Assembly: GCF_024213665.1 (NCBI RefSeq)
Contig: NZ_JANAVP010000007.1
Location: 186,001-250,000 of the forward strand
DNA: 64,000 nt
Origin: Streptomyces sp. A3M-1-3
Lineage (GTDB): Bacteria > Actinomycetota > Actinomycetes > Streptomycetales > Streptomycetaceae
Direction: 5' to 3'
Shown: positions 16,897 to 26,180 of the stretch, piece after piece
Layout: every line of letters begins with the position of its first letter
Position numbering within the stretch: the first letter of the stretch is position 1
Made by a program: the position numbers and the translations under genes
Notes under the pieces: generated by a model
Databases searched by the model: none
What the model was told of the DNA's origin: nothing
Seen by the model: the letters and a program-made list of their open reading frames with translations, nothing else

Positions 16897-17532
16897 TCAG
16901 ACGCCCGCGCCGAGCACCGCGTTGATCTGCTTCGGGTCGCCGCAGACGATCAGCAGTGCCCCGGCGCGTCCCAGGGCGACGGGCAGCGCGCGAGCGGCCT
17001 CCTCGTCGAGGCCGCCGTTGGCGGCGAAGACCACCACGGGGCGGGAGGCGGCGCGGCCGGCGACGGCTGCATCGGCGTAGAAGACATCGTCACGGGCGTC
17101 GTGCTGGGCCCAGTAGGCGCCCTCGCCGAAGGTCAGCTCGTGCGCTGCCCACGGGTGCGGCTCGCCGGTGGTCAGCACCAGGATGTCGCTCGGCGCGCGA
17201 CCGGAGTCGAGCAGCAGGTCGACGGCTTCCTCGGCAGCGTCGAGCGCGCCGTCCGCAGGGGCCGAGATCAGCTGGATCTGCGGCACGGCGGGCGCGGCCG
17301 GGGCGGCCGACGCGGTCGGCACAGCGGCGGGGCCGGGCCTCACCGGCTCGCGCGGCGTGCGCTGCGCGGGCGGTGCAGGCCTGGCGGGACCGGGGCGTCC
17401 GGGGCGCGGTACGGCGACCGGACGCGGACCAGGTACGGGGCGAGGGGTCGGCGCGGTACGGCTTGCGGCCGGCGTGACGCGGGGACCCTGGGCACTCTCG
17501 TGAATCTGAGGCTCCTCGGGGATGGGAGGCAT
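16897..17532 (-). CDS. Proline-rich protein with helicase-tail-like C-terminal half
   Basis: 211-residue protein not assigned to a named family. Residues 1-85 are Pro/Arg/Ala-rich and disordered. The C-terminal 120 residues (LLLDSGRAPSDILVLTTGE, YADAAVAGRAASRPVVVFAA, LGRAGALLIVCGDPKQINAV) resemble the end of the second RecA-like domain of UvrD-type helicases, but no Walker A or motor core is present, so it cannot be a helicase alone. The ATG at 17532 is preferred to one 18 codons upstream, although neither has a strong ribosome site. It follows rnhB by 60 bp on the same strand and may be co-transcribed. Confidence 0.55.
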   Translation of the reverse strand: MPPIPEEPQIHESAQGPRVTPAASRTAPTPRPVPGPRPVAVPRPGRPGPARPAPPAQRTPREPVRPGPAAVPTASAAPAAPAVPQIQLISAPADGALDAAEEAVDLLLDSGRAPSDILVLTTGEPHPWAAHELTFGEGAYWAQHDARDDVFYADAAVAGRAASRPVVVFAANGGLDEEAARALPVALGRAGALLIVCGDPKQINAVLGAGV

Positions 17533-17592
17533 GGGTGGATGTCTATCAAACGCCGGTACGAGGCGTATCGGCGGGTGGGTACACAAGTGCGA

Positions 17593-18294
17593 TCAGAAGT
17601 CGAAGCCGAGTTGGCCCCCGATTTCCAGTTCGCATGCTTCCGCACCCAAGCGGACCTTCTTGAGGTGCCGCCACTGGGGCAGTGCGTCGAGATAGGCCCA
17701 CGAGAGCCGGTGGTACGGGGTGGGCCCCCACTCCTCCAGCGCGGCCCGGTGCACCGGCGAGGGATAGCCTGCGTTGGCCGCGAAGGCGAAGTCTGCATGG
17801 TCGGTACCCAGTTCGGCCATCATTTTGTCGCGGCGGACCTTCGCTATCACGGAGGCGGCGGCGACGGCCACGCAGGACTGGTCGCCCTTGATGACCGTAC
17901 GGACCCGCCAGGGCCCGCCCAGGTAGTCGTGCTTGCCGTCGAGGATCACCGCGTCCGGCCGCACCGGCAGTGCGTCCAGCGCCCGTACCGCGGCCAGCCG
18001 CAGGGCTGCGGTCATCCCGAGTTCGTCGATCTCCTCCGGGGAGGCGTGGCCCAGCGCATGTGCGGTGACCCACTGCTCCAGAAGCACGGCCATCTCGTCG
18101 CGCCGCTTCGGACTGATGAGTTTGGAATCGGTGAGCCCCTCGGGCGGCCGACGCAGGCCAGTGATCGCGGCGCAGACGGTGACCGGACCGGCCCAGGCCC
18201 CTCGCCCGACCTCGTCGACCCCGGCAATGATCTTGGCTCCGGTGGTGGCGCGGAGGGAGCGCTCGACGGTGTGGGTGGGTGCTTCGTAGGGCAT
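17593..18294 (-). CDS. rnhB: Ribonuclease HII
   Basis: 233-residue RNase HII, which cleaves the RNA strand of RNA-DNA hybrids and excises single misincorporated ribonucleotides. The catalytic Asp27-Glu28 lie in [14 protein letters not shown]. Later motifs are [12 protein letters not shown], the Asp in [11 protein letters not shown], and [16 protein letters not shown]. Length is normal for the family. ATG start at 18294. It is followed on the same strand by the Pro-rich unknown gene. Confidence 0.93.
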   Translation of the reverse strand: MPYEAPTHTVERSLRATTGAKIIAGVDEVGRGAWAGPVTVCAAITGLRRPPEGLTDSKLISPKRRDEMAVLLEQWVTAHALGHASPEEIDELGMTAALRLAAVRALDALPVRPDAVILDGKHDYLGGPWRVRTVIKGDQSCVAVAAASVIAKVRRDKMMAELGTDHADFAFAANAGYPSPVHRAALEEWGPTPYHRLSWAYLDALPQWRHLKKVRLGAEACELEIGGQLGFDF

Positions 18295-18343
18295 GGCGCC
18301 AGCAAGGTTACGCCGCCCTGGGCCGGCCGCGACACCCCGGGCG

Positions 18344-18967
18344 TCAGTCGGCTCGTGAGCGGAGCAGCGGCACCATCACGTGATCGATCATCTCGGCAAT
18401 GTCGGTGTCGCCCCATTCGCTGCCGCACACCTTGGAGCGGTACATCATCATCGCGGGGATGACGTCGAAGATCAGGTCACCGGTGGCGTCGGGACGGACG
18501 TCACCCCGCTCCATGCCGCGCCGCACCACCTCCCGGAAGAGACCGCTGGACGGTTCGATCACGCCCCTGACGATCAGCCCGTGGAACCGCTCGGCGCTCC
18601 CGCTGTCGCATTCGTGAAGCACCGCGCGGAGCGCGAAACCGGATCGCGAGTACATCGCGTCACGCACCGCCCGGCACAACTGATAGAGGTCCTCGCGGAG
18701 CGACCCGCAGTCGGGCGCCTCGTCGAGTTGCGGCAGGCCGGCCTCCAGCGCGTCGGCGACGAGGTCCTCCTTCGAGGGCCAGCGGCGGTAGACGGCGGCC
18801 TTGCCGGTCTGCGCGCCGGCGGCGACCCCCTCCATCGTCAGACCGTTCCAGCCGACCGTGCTCAGCTGCTCGAGCGCGGCGTCGAGGATGGCGCACTCCA
18901 GTACGGGACCACGGCGGCGCAGGGAGACCGGCTGGGCATGAGCAGTTGACCAGCGCGAAGCAGCCAT
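18344..18967 (-). CDS. TetR-family transcriptional repressor of the adjacent MFS pump
   Basis: 207-residue TetR protein. The N-terminal helix-turn-helix ([41 protein letters not shown]) is followed by a helical ligand-binding domain. It is divergent from a 14-helix efflux pump, with two identical-core inverted repeats between them, so it very probably represses itself and the pump until a drug-like ligand binds. The ATG at 18967 is chosen over one four codons upstream because GGAG lies 6 nt before it. The inducer is unknown. Confidence 0.88.
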   Translation of the reverse strand: MAASRWSTAHAQPVSLRRRGPVLECAILDAALEQLSTVGWNGLTMEGVAAGAQTGKAAVYRRWPSKEDLVADALEAGLPQLDEAPDCGSLREDLYQLCRAVRDAMYSRSGFALRAVLHECDSGSAERFHGLIVRGVIEPSSGLFREVVRRGMERGDVRPDATGDLIFDVIPAMMMYRSKVCGSEWGDTDIAEMIDHVMVPLLRSRAD

Positions 18968-18991
18968 CTGTATCTCCATCGGGGGGGAACT

Positions 18992-19015
18992 TTAGTGAAC
19001 GCTTGCGTTCACTAA
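18992..19015. promoter_or_regulatory. TetR operator 1
   Basis: A perfect 24-bp palindrome: TTAGTGAACGC, TT, GCGTTCACTAA. The core AGTGAACG-N4-CGTTCACT (18994-19013) recurs in operator 2. It lies 25 bp before the TetR start and overlaps the -35 of the candidate pump promoter. Confidence 0.8.
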
Positions 19016-19032
19016 CGGGGACTCACTACCGT
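19003..19032 (+). promoter_or_regulatory. Candidate promoter of the MFS pump
   Basis: TTGCGT (19003-19008), 18-nt spacer, TACCGT (19027-19032). The -35 sits inside operator 1 and the expected start near 19039 touches operator 2, so a bound repressor would block it. Confidence 0.4.
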
Positions 19033-19039
19033 AGTCGAC

Positions 19040-19059
19040 AGTGAACGTCATCGTTCACT
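19040..19059. promoter_or_regulatory. TetR operator 2
   Basis: AGTGAACG-N4-CGTTCACT, the same 8-bp arms and 4-bp centre as operator 1, with centres 46 bp apart. It lies 24 bp before the pump start codon. Confidence 0.78.
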
Positions 19060-19082
19060 AACTCACTTGTGGGGGAACCATA

Positions 19083-20636
19083 GTGACAACCTCTCAACTA
19101 GCGACACCAAGCAAGCCGGGCGCGGCCCGCCGGGAGGGGCGTCCCGGAGTCGCGCTTACCGTCATCGCCGCCTGCCAACTCATGGTGGTCCTCGACGCGA
19201 CGATTGTGAACATCGCACTCCCGCACATCCAGGACGCGCTCAGCTTCTCCACCACCGATCTGTCCTGGGTCCTGAGCGCCTACACCCTCACGTTCGGCGG
19301 GCTGTTGCTCCTCGGCGGCCGGGCCGGCGACATTCTGGGGCGCCGCCGGGTCTTCCTGACCGGCATCCTTCTCTTCACACTGGCTTCGCTGCTCGGTGGA
19401 TTCGCGCAGGAGCCCTGGCAATTGCTCGCGGCCCGGGCTCTGCAGGGCGTCGGCGGCGCCATCGCCTCCCCGACCTCGCTGGCACTGATCACGACCACGT
19501 TCCCCGAAGGCCCCGAACGGAACCGCGCGTTCGGCGTGTTCGCCGCAGTCTCGGCGGGCGGAGGCGCGATCGGACTGCTCGCGGGCGGGATGCTCACCGA
19601 GTGGCTCGACTGGCGCTGGGTGCTCTTCGTGAACGTACCGATAGGCATTCTGATAGCGGTGCTCACGCCGCTCTACATCAGCGAGTCCGAGCGTCATCCC
19701 GGTCGGTTCGACATCGCCGGCGCGTTGACCTCCACGGGGGGCATGGCCTCGCTGGTGTACGGATTCATCCGTGCGTCGGAGGAGGGCTGGCGGGACACGC
19801 TCACCCTGGTCTCGTTCGGTGCGGCAGTCGTGCTGTTGGTGGCCTTCGCGCTCATCGAGTCGCGGGCGCGGGAGCCGATCACCCCGCTGAGGATGTTCGC
19901 CGACCGCAATCGCTCGGGGACGTACGTGATCATGCTGAGCCTCGCGGCCGCGATGTTCGGCATGTTCTTCTTCATCGTGCTGTTCGTGCAGAACGTGCTG
20001 GGCTACACACCCATCCAGGCGGGTCTCGCCTTCCTGCCGGTGACGGTCGCGATCGTGACCGGCGCCGGGCTGTCGCAGCGCTTCCTGCCGGTGCTCGGGC
20101 CGAAGCCGTTCATGGTGACCGGTTCGGCGCTGACGGGCCTGGGGCTGGCGTGGCTGACGCTCATCGACGACGGCAGTTCGTACGTGGGCGGGGTGCTGGG
20201 GCCGATGGTGCTGTTCGGCTTCGGCATGGGCCTGAACTTCGTCACGCTCACGCTGACCGCCGTATCGGGAGTGGCGCAGCACGAGGCGGGCGCCGCTTCC
20301 GGGCTGCTCAACGCGACCCAGCAGGTCGGCGGCTCGCTCGGTCTCTCGATCCTGGTCACCGTCTTCGGGACGGCCGGCAGGAACGAAGCCGAGCGACAAG
20401 TTCCGGCTTTCATGGCGCAGGCCACTCCGGAGCAGCAGGTGGAGTTCGCCAAGACCAAGGAGCTTCCGGCGCCTTGGGGGCACGAAGTGCTGACGGAAGG
20501 CATATCGACGGCGTTCATTGCGGGCGTGGGCATGGTGGCACTCGCCCTGCTGACCGCACTGCTGGTGATACGGGTGCGCAAGAGCGACCTGGCGGCGCTG
20601 AACGGCGCGGCGGCCGACGCGGGGCCCATGGCGTAA
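19083..20636 (+). CDS. MFS multidrug efflux transporter, DHA2 (EmrB/QacA) type
   Basis: 517-residue inner-membrane protein with 14 predicted transmembrane helices. DHA2 motifs are present: LDATIVNIALPHI in helix 1, GRAGDILGRRRVFL (motif A), RALQGVGGAIASPTSLALI and the antiporter-type motif GGGAIGLLAGGML. It should export hydrophobic drugs or a secondary metabolite using the proton gradient; the substrate is unknown. The GTG start at 19083 follows GGGGGAACCATA. It is divergent from its TetR regulator. Confidence 0.9.
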   Translation: MTTSQLATPSKPGAARREGRPGVALTVIAACQLMVVLDATIVNIALPHIQDALSFSTTDLSWVLSAYTLTFGGLLLLGGRAGDILGRRRVFLTGILLFTLASLLGGFAQEPWQLLAARALQGVGGAIASPTSLALITTTFPEGPERNRAFGVFAAVSAGGGAIGLLAGGMLTEWLDWRWVLFVNVPIGILIAVLTPLYISESERHPGRFDIAGALTSTGGMASLVYGFIRASEEGWRDTLTLVSFGAAVVLLVAFALIESRAREPITPLRMFADRNRSGTYVIMLSLAAAMFGMFFFIVLFVQNVLGYTPIQAGLAFLPVTVAIVTGAGLSQRFLPVLGPKPFMVTGSALTGLGLAWLTLIDDGSSYVGGVLGPMVLFGFGMGLNFVTLTLTAVSGVAQHEAGAASGLLNATQQVGGSLGLSILVTVFGTAGRNEAERQVPAFMAQATPEQQVEFAKTKELPAPWGHEVLTEGISTAFIAGVGMVALALLTALLVIRVRKSDLAALNGAAADAGPMA

Positions 20637-20643
20637 CGCTGCG

Positions 20644-20676
20644 GCGGCCGGGGTCCGTCGGGACGGCCCCGGCCGC
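20644..20676. terminator. Bidirectional terminator after the MFS gene
   Basis: Arms GCGGCCGGGG (20644-20653) and CCCCGGCCGC (20667-20676) pair perfectly; CCGT/ACGG extends the stem inward around a bulged T, with a CGGG loop. It lies between convergent stops at 20636 and 20700. Confidence 0.75.
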
Positions 20677-20699
20677 GAACGCAGTGGCTACGGGTGGCG

Positions 20700-22513
20700 T
20701 CAGTACGCATCGCTCGAATCGCGGAACGTGCCCAGCTGGCGGCAGGTTTCCCAGTCTGTTTCAGGGGCCGCTCGTTGAGGATGACCCGGGCTCGGTACTC
20801 GCCCAGGCTGGTGGCGTACCAAGCCTCGTCCCCGTCATCGGCCAGCGCGTCGTTGATCCCGCGCAGGGCACAGGAGCGCAGCGGCTCTGGCAGCTTGTCG
20901 AGGGCGGGCGCGGCATCCGCGGAGAGGTCCTGGAGATACGCCAGATCGATGCCCTCGTGGTCCTGGGGCCGGTCCTGGCCGTCCTGCGTGTGCTCGTTGG
21001 CGGCCACGTAGCGCTCGTAGCGTGCGACGTTCTGCTCGGCGACCAGGGCGTCCGGGGAGAGCAGGCCGAAGGCGAGCACGGCGGCGGCGCCGCTCGCCGC
21101 GACGGCGCGGGGCGGTCGGCCAACGCCACGCGGTCGGTCAGCGGCTCCGCCACCGACACCGGCCGCCATGATCAGGACGACGACCAGCCCCAGCCACATC
21201 TCCATCGCGGCGACCGATACCCGAAGCCGGGTCAGCCCGTACTCATCGACGTACAGGTCCATGCGGCGCAGTGCGGAGGCGACGACCACGAGAGTGAGCA
21301 GACCGAGCACGCCCAGCACCGACCGCACCAGCGTGCGGTCGCGCGGTCGCGCGGTCCGCCGCGCGGCGCCCAGCGCAGGGCACCCGCGATGACGGCCAGG
21401 GTGAGCAGTGTCGCAGGAGCTGCCAGAAGCCCTGGCGCGCGTATTCGGCGTAAGTCAGACCCGTCTGGCTGAGCACGTTGTCGTATCCGCCGAAGAGGGC
21501 GGTCAGCTGGACGGCGATGAAGGCCGCGAACAGCACATTGAGCGTGATCAGCGGAAGTGCCCACTCCACCCGCCCGCGGGCCCGTCCCGGCTTGACCCGG
21601 ATCCGGTCCCAGCGCAGCGGCGCGGCGGCGGTGTGCGCTGCGGCGAGGGCGCCGAGCAGGCCGAGAAGAAACAGGAGGAACCGCCAGGGACCGTCCTGGA
21701 CCGAGACTTCGGGAGCCAGTCCGCCGAGCAGGTCGGCGAAGGCGGCATCGGCGCCCGCGAACAGCGCGCCGAAGACGATCAGCAGAACGGCGGCCACCGC
21801 GGTCGTACGGACGATCGGCCCCCAGCGGTCCTTCGAGCCGTCCGCGCGGTCACGCAGCCCCTGCCAGGCCCAGGCCATACCGGAACCCAGAGATCCGAGG
21901 ACGCCGAACGGGAAGATCAGGACACCCAGCCAGGTGCGGCTGCCGGTCAGGGCCAGGGAACCGCACGCCAGCGCCGCGACGACGGCGAGGAATACCGGCC
22001 AGCCGGCGTCGCGCAGAGCGGGCACAGAGAGCAGGGCGAGCCCGCCGAGTGCCCAGACGGCGGTCCACGGACGCAGCCTGCGGCCGGCGGCCTGCGCCGC
22101 GAAGAAGGCGGCCAGCGCGGCCGGCAGAGCCGCGAGCAGGAGACTGATCCCCATGCCGTCGCCCAGCAGCAACGCAGGGCGGTGGCGAGGACCGACCACA
22201 AAGTGGCCGGCCGGATCGCGACCGGATCGGCGGCACTCACGGCGGCGAGCCACTCGGGCGGCTCGGTCCGCGGAGGCTGCCAGGCCACCTGCTGACGCGG
22301 CGGAGAGTACGGCACCACCCGCACCGCGGCCTCGGCCGGCCCCGGCCCAGCAGATCCGGACGTGGGCCCGTGCGCAACCCCCGGCGCCGGCTCCGGGCCG
22401 GTCGCTTGTGGCGGCGCTGCGTCTGGCGGTGCTGGCCTCTGCGTTGGTACCGCGTCCTGCGGTTCATCGCCAGGGGCAGATGTTGCGGGTGGTGTGGACG
22501 GTGGTTCGGACAC
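20700..22513 (-). pseudogene. DUF4173 membrane protein, broken by four frameshifts
   Basis: About 605 codons of a DUF4173-type multi-pass membrane protein can be read only by changing frame four times. From the GTG at 22513 (GGGAGGG ribosome site) the chain runs to PATLWSVLATAL. It shifts near 22175 into ALLLGDGMGISLLL up to AEYARQGFWQLL, shifts near 21412 into TLLTLAVIAGALRWAP, and shifts at 21336-21351 into LVRSVLGVLGLLTLVVV up to RARVILNERP. It shifts again at the C-run 20764-20767 into PETDWETCRQLGTFRDSSDAY and a stop at 20700. Each shift equals -1; one is an exact 8-bp tandem duplication. No in-frame stops were noticed inside the segments, so decay is recent or some indels are sequence errors. 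Confidence 0.8.
21336..21351. repeat. 8-bp tandem duplication causing a frameshift
   Basis: CGGTCGCG occurs twice head to tail (21336-21343, 21344-21351), followed by CGGTCCG. Removing one copy restores the reading frame of the DUF4173 protein from PRGGPRDR into TLVRSVLG. Confidence 0.8.
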
Positions 22514-22698
22514 GGGACCCCCTCCCGACCGGGTCCCGCTCATCAGCGAGGCAGGCGTACGACCCGGTGTCGCGTCGGCAACCGCCGTCAAGATCAACGA
22601 GGCGGCGTGGCCGACAGGCTAAACCGGCCGACGCGGAGCCTCCCGTTCCGGGCCGGGGGGGTGGCAGGACCGTGACAGTCGCGCCGACGCCGGAGGTT

Positions 22699-23607
22699 TC
22701 AGCCGGTCACGACGGGTGTCCAGTCGGGCAGCGCCTCGGTCTGCTCCAGCCACTTCGCCGGCGGTAGCGCGGTCCGCCCCGCCGCGACCACTCCGCCGAC
22801 GATGGCACAGGTGGTGTCCACATCCCCGCCCACCTGCGCCGTGGTCCAGAATGCCTGCTCGAAGTCGTCGAGACTCCTGGCCGCCGACCACAGGGCGAAC
22901 GGCACGGTGTCGTGCGCGCTGGTACGCCGTCCGCAGCCGAGGACCGCGGCGACCGTACCGGCGTCGCCGTAGTCGAGCATGTCCCGGGCCCGGCGCAGCC
23001 CCGCTCCGACGGCGCTGCGCGGTACGAGCGCGATCACGCCGTCGAGGAGGGCCGCCGCGGTGGGCGGTCCGGCCGGGGCCGCGGCGAGCGCGGCAGCGGC
23101 GGCCACGGCCATCGATCCGACCACCGCCTCGCGGTGCTGATGTGTGGTGTAGGCCGAGATCTCCGCCTGGTGCGTGGCCTGCTCGGGGTCGTCCGCGTAC
23201 CAGGCGCCGAGCGGAGCGACGCGCATCGCGGCGCCGTTGCCCCACGAGCCCTGGCCCTTGAAGAGCGCGGAGGCGAGCTCACGCCAGTCGCCGCCCTCCC
23301 TGATCAGGCGCAGCATCCGGTTGACCGCCGGGCCGTAGCCGCGGTCGAAGTCGTGATGCTCGGCGAAGGAGCGCGCAAGCGCGTCCTGGTCGATACGGCC
23401 GTGCGAGACGAGCACCGCCAGCACGGAGCAGGCCATCTCGGTGTCGTCGGTCCACTGCCAGGGCGCGGGCGGCAGTTCCCGGCACTTGAGCAGCGGATAG
23501 TTCGCGGGGACGAAGAACTGGGAACCCAGTGCGTCACCCACGGCCAGTCCACGCAGGCTGGCCAGAGCGCGTTCGAAGCGCCGGTCGGGAGAGGAGTCAG
23601 CGGTCAT
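22699..23607 (-). CDS. ADP-ribosylglycohydrolase family protein
   Basis: 302-residue DraG/ARH-like protein. Characteristic metal-site segments are visible: LRGLAVGDALGSQF near residue 18, QWTDDTEMACSVLAVL near 50, WGNGAAMRVAPLGAWY near 120, and the C-terminal TAQVGGDVDTTCAIVGGVVA near 260. These acidic motifs bind two magnesium ions. The family removes ADP-ribose from proteins or related substrates; the target here is unknown. The ATG start at 23607 gives a full-length domain. The next gene upstream, the histidine phosphatase, ends 12 bp away on the same strand, so the two are probably co-transcribed. Confidence 0.85.
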   Translation of the reverse strand: MTADSSPDRRFERALASLRGLAVGDALGSQFFVPANYPLLKCRELPPAPWQWTDDTEMACSVLAVLVSHGRIDQDALARSFAEHHDFDRGYGPAVNRMLRLIREGGDWRELASALFKGQGSWGNGAAMRVAPLGAWYADDPEQATHQAEISAYTTHQHREAVVGSMAVAAAAALAAAPAGPPTAAALLDGVIALVPRSAVGAGLRRARDMLDYGDAGTVAAVLGCGRRTSAHDTVPFALWSAARSLDDFEQAFWTTAQVGGDVDTTCAIVGGVVAAGRTALPPAKWLEQTEALPDWTPVVTG

Positions 23608-23619
23608 CGCACAGCCACT

Positions 23620-24279
23620 CTAACCGGTGATGTCGTATGGCTCGGGGGTGCACCAGCGTTCGAAAGGACGGTCGAGGTAGTAGCGCCCTCGCTCGTCCAG
23701 CACCAGCATGCGCGACTCCCCGTTGCCGGGGTTGGACAGCGACTCGAACTCGGCGACCGACCAGTGGAACCAGCGCATGCAGAACAGCCTCATGGTCAGC
23801 CCATGGGTGACCAGCAGCACGTTCGGCGGATGATCGGGCGCCTCGAAGCTGCGGAAGAGGCTCTCGAGGAAGGCTCCCACCCTGTCGTACACGTCGGCCC
23901 CGGACTCGCCCTGCGCAAACCGGTAGAAGAAGTGCCCGTACGCGTCCCGGTATGCCTTCTGCAGCCGTACGTCCTCCCGGTCCTGCCAGTTCCCCCAGTC
24001 CTGCTCACGCAGCCTCGGCTCCTCCCGGACCCGGACCAGGGACGGGTTGAGGCCGAAGGCGCGGAAGGTCTCCAGCGTGCGCCGGTACGGAGAGACGTAG
24101 GCACTGATCCGCTCCTCCCCGAACAGCTCCCGCAGCCGTGTCCCCGTCTCCTGTGCCTGCCGCCGCCCGGTCGCGGTCAGCCGCAGCGCGTGGTCCGGCT
24201 CCCGCTCGTACACCGTGTCGTCGGCATTGCCCTCCGATTCTCCGTGTCTGACAAGGACGATGCGCCGCGGTCGTGCCAT
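23620..24279 (-). CDS. Histidine phosphatase family (phosphoglycerate mutase-like) protein
   Basis: 219-residue protein starting with the catalytic RHG motif (IVLVRHGESEGNADD). The second catalytic His lies in LLVTHGLTMRLFCMRW near residue 160, and a conserved Arg/Glu site (SPYRRTLET, GESGADVYDR) between them. Probably a cytoplasmic phosphomonoesterase; the substrate is not predictable. ATG start at 24279. The ADP-ribosylglycohydrolase-like gene follows after 12 bp. Confidence 0.85.
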   Translation of the reverse strand: MARPRRIVLVRHGESEGNADDTVYEREPDHALRLTATGRRQAQETGTRLRELFGEERISAYVSPYRRTLETFRAFGLNPSLVRVREEPRLREQDWGNWQDREDVRLQKAYRDAYGHFFYRFAQGESGADVYDRVGAFLESLFRSFEAPDHPPNVLLVTHGLTMRLFCMRWFHWSVAEFESLSNPGNGESRMLVLDERGRYYLDRPFERWCTPEPYDITG

Positions 24280-24378
24280 GCCACGACCCTAGAACGGACG
24301 CGGCCCGGCCGAGCAGCCGTCCGGCGTCCATCCGGCGTATACGGCGCCGAACCGGCGGTGAACCGGCGACGCAGCTGC

Positions 24379-24984
24379 TTACACCGTCCAGGACGGTTCG
24401 AGCTCCACCACGTCACCGGCCAGCGCCGCGACGTCGGCCTCCGTCTGCGCGCGCAGCGAGAGCCGCTCCACCCGCTCCGCACGGTATTTGCCGTGCTCGG
24501 CCGCGGACTTCCACATCGACAGCACCAGGAACTCATGGCCGGGTGCCTCACCGAACACCCCGCGCAGCATCCCCGGAGATCCGGCCATCGCCGGATTCCA
24601 GACCTTCTCCTGCATCAGGGCGAAGTGCTCTACGCGATGCTCATGGACTCGGCAGTGCGCGATCCGCACCACGTCGGCGTCCGTGAACCGCGGCTCGAAG
24701 CCGGTCTTCACATCGAACCGGTAGTCGAACAGCTTGACTTGTATGTCCTTGTACGTTCCGTTCTGTGCGGCGGCGAGCCGGTCGTGCGAGCGCGCCATGA
24801 AGGAGTCGTAGAACGCCCGGCTCTCCCAGAAGGCGAACACATGGGCCACTCCCCGCCGCCCCCTGCTCCAACCCCCGCCCTGTCCCCGGAATCCCGGTTC
24901 ACCCAGCAGCCCCGCCCATTTTCGCTGCCCCCGCTCAAAACCTCGACGGTCCACCACCGTGCAGCGAATCCACTTGACCAGCAC
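24379..24984 (-). CDS. DUF4937 (YdbC-like) protein with dimeric alpha/beta barrel fold
   Basis: 201-residue protein of two repeated ferredoxin-like halves. The first is MLVKWIRCTVVDRRGFERGQ with HVFAFWESRAFYDSFM; the second is VVRIAHCRVHEHRVEHFALM with FLVLSMWKSAAEHGKYRAER. This pattern suggests the antibiotic-biosynthesis-monooxygenase-like fold of the YdbC/DUF4937 family. Function is unknown. ATG start at 24984. It is on the same strand as the neighbouring phosphatase gene with a 99-bp gap. Confidence 0.7.
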   Translation of the reverse strand: MLVKWIRCTVVDRRGFERGQRKWAGLLGEPGFRGQGGGWSRGRRGVAHVFAFWESRAFYDSFMARSHDRLAAAQNGTYKDIQVKLFDYRFDVKTGFEPRFTDADVVRIAHCRVHEHRVEHFALMQEKVWNPAMAGSPGMLRGVFGEAPGHEFLVLSMWKSAAEHGKYRAERVERLSLRAQTEADVAALAGDVVELEPSWTV

Positions 24985-25078
24985 CGCGCCATCGTACGGC
25001 GCACGGCATGACGCCGGTCACACTCCGACGGACTATCACGGCGTCAGCCACGGCCTGGTACTGGAGAACATTGCCCGA

Positions 25079-25834
25079 TCAGCTCGCGACCGCCACGTCG
25101 TATCCAGCACTGACGAGAGCAAGCGGCGGCAGCGGGTCCCAGCGCACCGGTACGTTGCGCATCAGCAGGGCGGAGTCGAGGAGTGCGCTGCCGGGCGGGA
25201 AACGGTCCGGGTCCTCGAAGAACGACGAGCGCACCGAGCGGATTTCGGTGGCCTCGACCCGCCAGGCGTCCGCGTGAAGTTCCATGCCGTCCAGATGAAG
25301 CCCCGTGCGGGTGGCGGAGAATCCTTTCGGCCCGCGCCGGAAGAACTCGGACGCCTCATCGAGGCCGCGGAAGAGCACACTGCCGCGCAGTTCGTCCACC
25401 ACCCGCGCCTCGGCCGACACCCGCGTCGCGCCGTCCCGGGTCTCGTACTCGATCCGGACCTCGTCCGGCGTCTCCTGTACGTCGAACACCGCCGCACCGT
25501 GCTCCCCCGGGAAGACCCGGCCGCCCGCGAGGACGTTGATCCGTGATCCGCTGTCCCGCCTCGGGATGTAGACCCCGGTCTCGACGCCCGCCGGCCCGTC
25601 CCACTCCACGGCGATGCGGTGCGCAGCGTTCTCGCTGCGCAGGCCGGTACCGCCGGGGGCCCAGCGTGGCCGGGTGTCTCCCAGCCGCAGCAGACAGATA
25701 CCGCCGACCGCCCAGCCGCGCACCAGCTGCGGCCGCAGCGGCGCGGGCAGCAGGGCCGCGGCCATGCCGGGCTCGACGCGGTAGTTCACCAGCAGGCGTC
25801 TCTCGATGACGCCCGAAAGCCGTGGAGCGATCAC
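25079..25834 (-). CDS. DUF2071 domain-containing protein
   Basis: 251-residue protein with the DUF2071 (acetoacetate-decarboxylase-like) pattern: ERRLLVNYRVEPGMAAALLP at the start, GWAVGGICLLRLGDTRP, and VEWDGPAGVETGVYIPRRDS. The family has no firmly assigned reaction. The GTG at 25834 overlaps the ArsR stop codon as GTGA, so the two genes are translationally coupled and this protein is almost certainly controlled by that repressor. Confidence 0.78.
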   Translation of the reverse strand: MIAPRLSGVIERRLLVNYRVEPGMAAALLPAPLRPQLVRGWAVGGICLLRLGDTRPRWAPGGTGLRSENAAHRIAVEWDGPAGVETGVYIPRRDSGSRINVLAGGRVFPGEHGAAVFDVQETPDEVRIEYETRDGATRVSAEARVVDELRGSVLFRGLDEASEFFRRGPKGFSATRTGLHLDGMELHADAWRVEATEIRSVRSSFFEDPDRFPPGSALLDSALLMRNVPVRWDPLPPLALVSAGYDVAVAS

Positions 25835-26166
25835 GCTTTGTCCTCCCCCTCGGTTCCTCTGCGCCGGCTGTGGCGGAGCACGATCTGCTCGGGGCAGACC
25901 GCGCGCAGGAACCTGCCGACCGACGCCGCCAGCCGTTCCTCGACGAGCGAGTACAGAATCCGGTTCCCGTCGCGCCGCTCCCGCACCAGGCCGGCGGACC
26001 TGAGCACGCCGAGGTGCCGCGACACGGATGGCGCGCTGATCGGAAACCGGCCGGCGATGTCCCCGGCGGCCAGCTCTCCGGCGCGCAGATCCTCCAGGAT
26101 CTGCCGCCTCGTGGGGTCGGCCAGCGCCCTGAAGACACCGACCTCGTCGTCCCTGCCCTGCGTCAT
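25831..26166 (-). CDS. ArsR-family helix-turn-helix repressor
   Basis: 111-residue winged-helix protein. Core segments are FRALADPTRRQILEDLRAGE, AGRFPISAPSVSRHLGVLRS (recognition helix) and GLVRERRDGNRILYSLVEER. The classical metal-binding Cys motif in the recognition helix (ELCVCDL-type) is absent. The single Cys (AVCPEQ) is C-terminal, so metal sensing is not indicated. ATG start at 26166, with no Shine-Dalgarno. Three 8-bp repeats in the promoter are its likely binding site. It is the first gene of an operon with the DUF2071 gene. Confidence 0.85.
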   Translation of the reverse strand: MTQGRDDEVGVFRALADPTRRQILEDLRAGELAAGDIAGRFPISAPSVSRHLGVLRSAGLVRERRDGNRILYSLVEERLAASVGRFLRAVCPEQIVLRHSRRRGTEGEDKA

Positions 26167-26180
26167 GTTTACTTTTTAGC

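Noticed and set aside
19098..20483. Minus-strand frame antisense to the MFS pump
   Set aside because: Very high His/Arg/Glu content and no motif; the forward frame has 14 membrane helices and MFS signatures.
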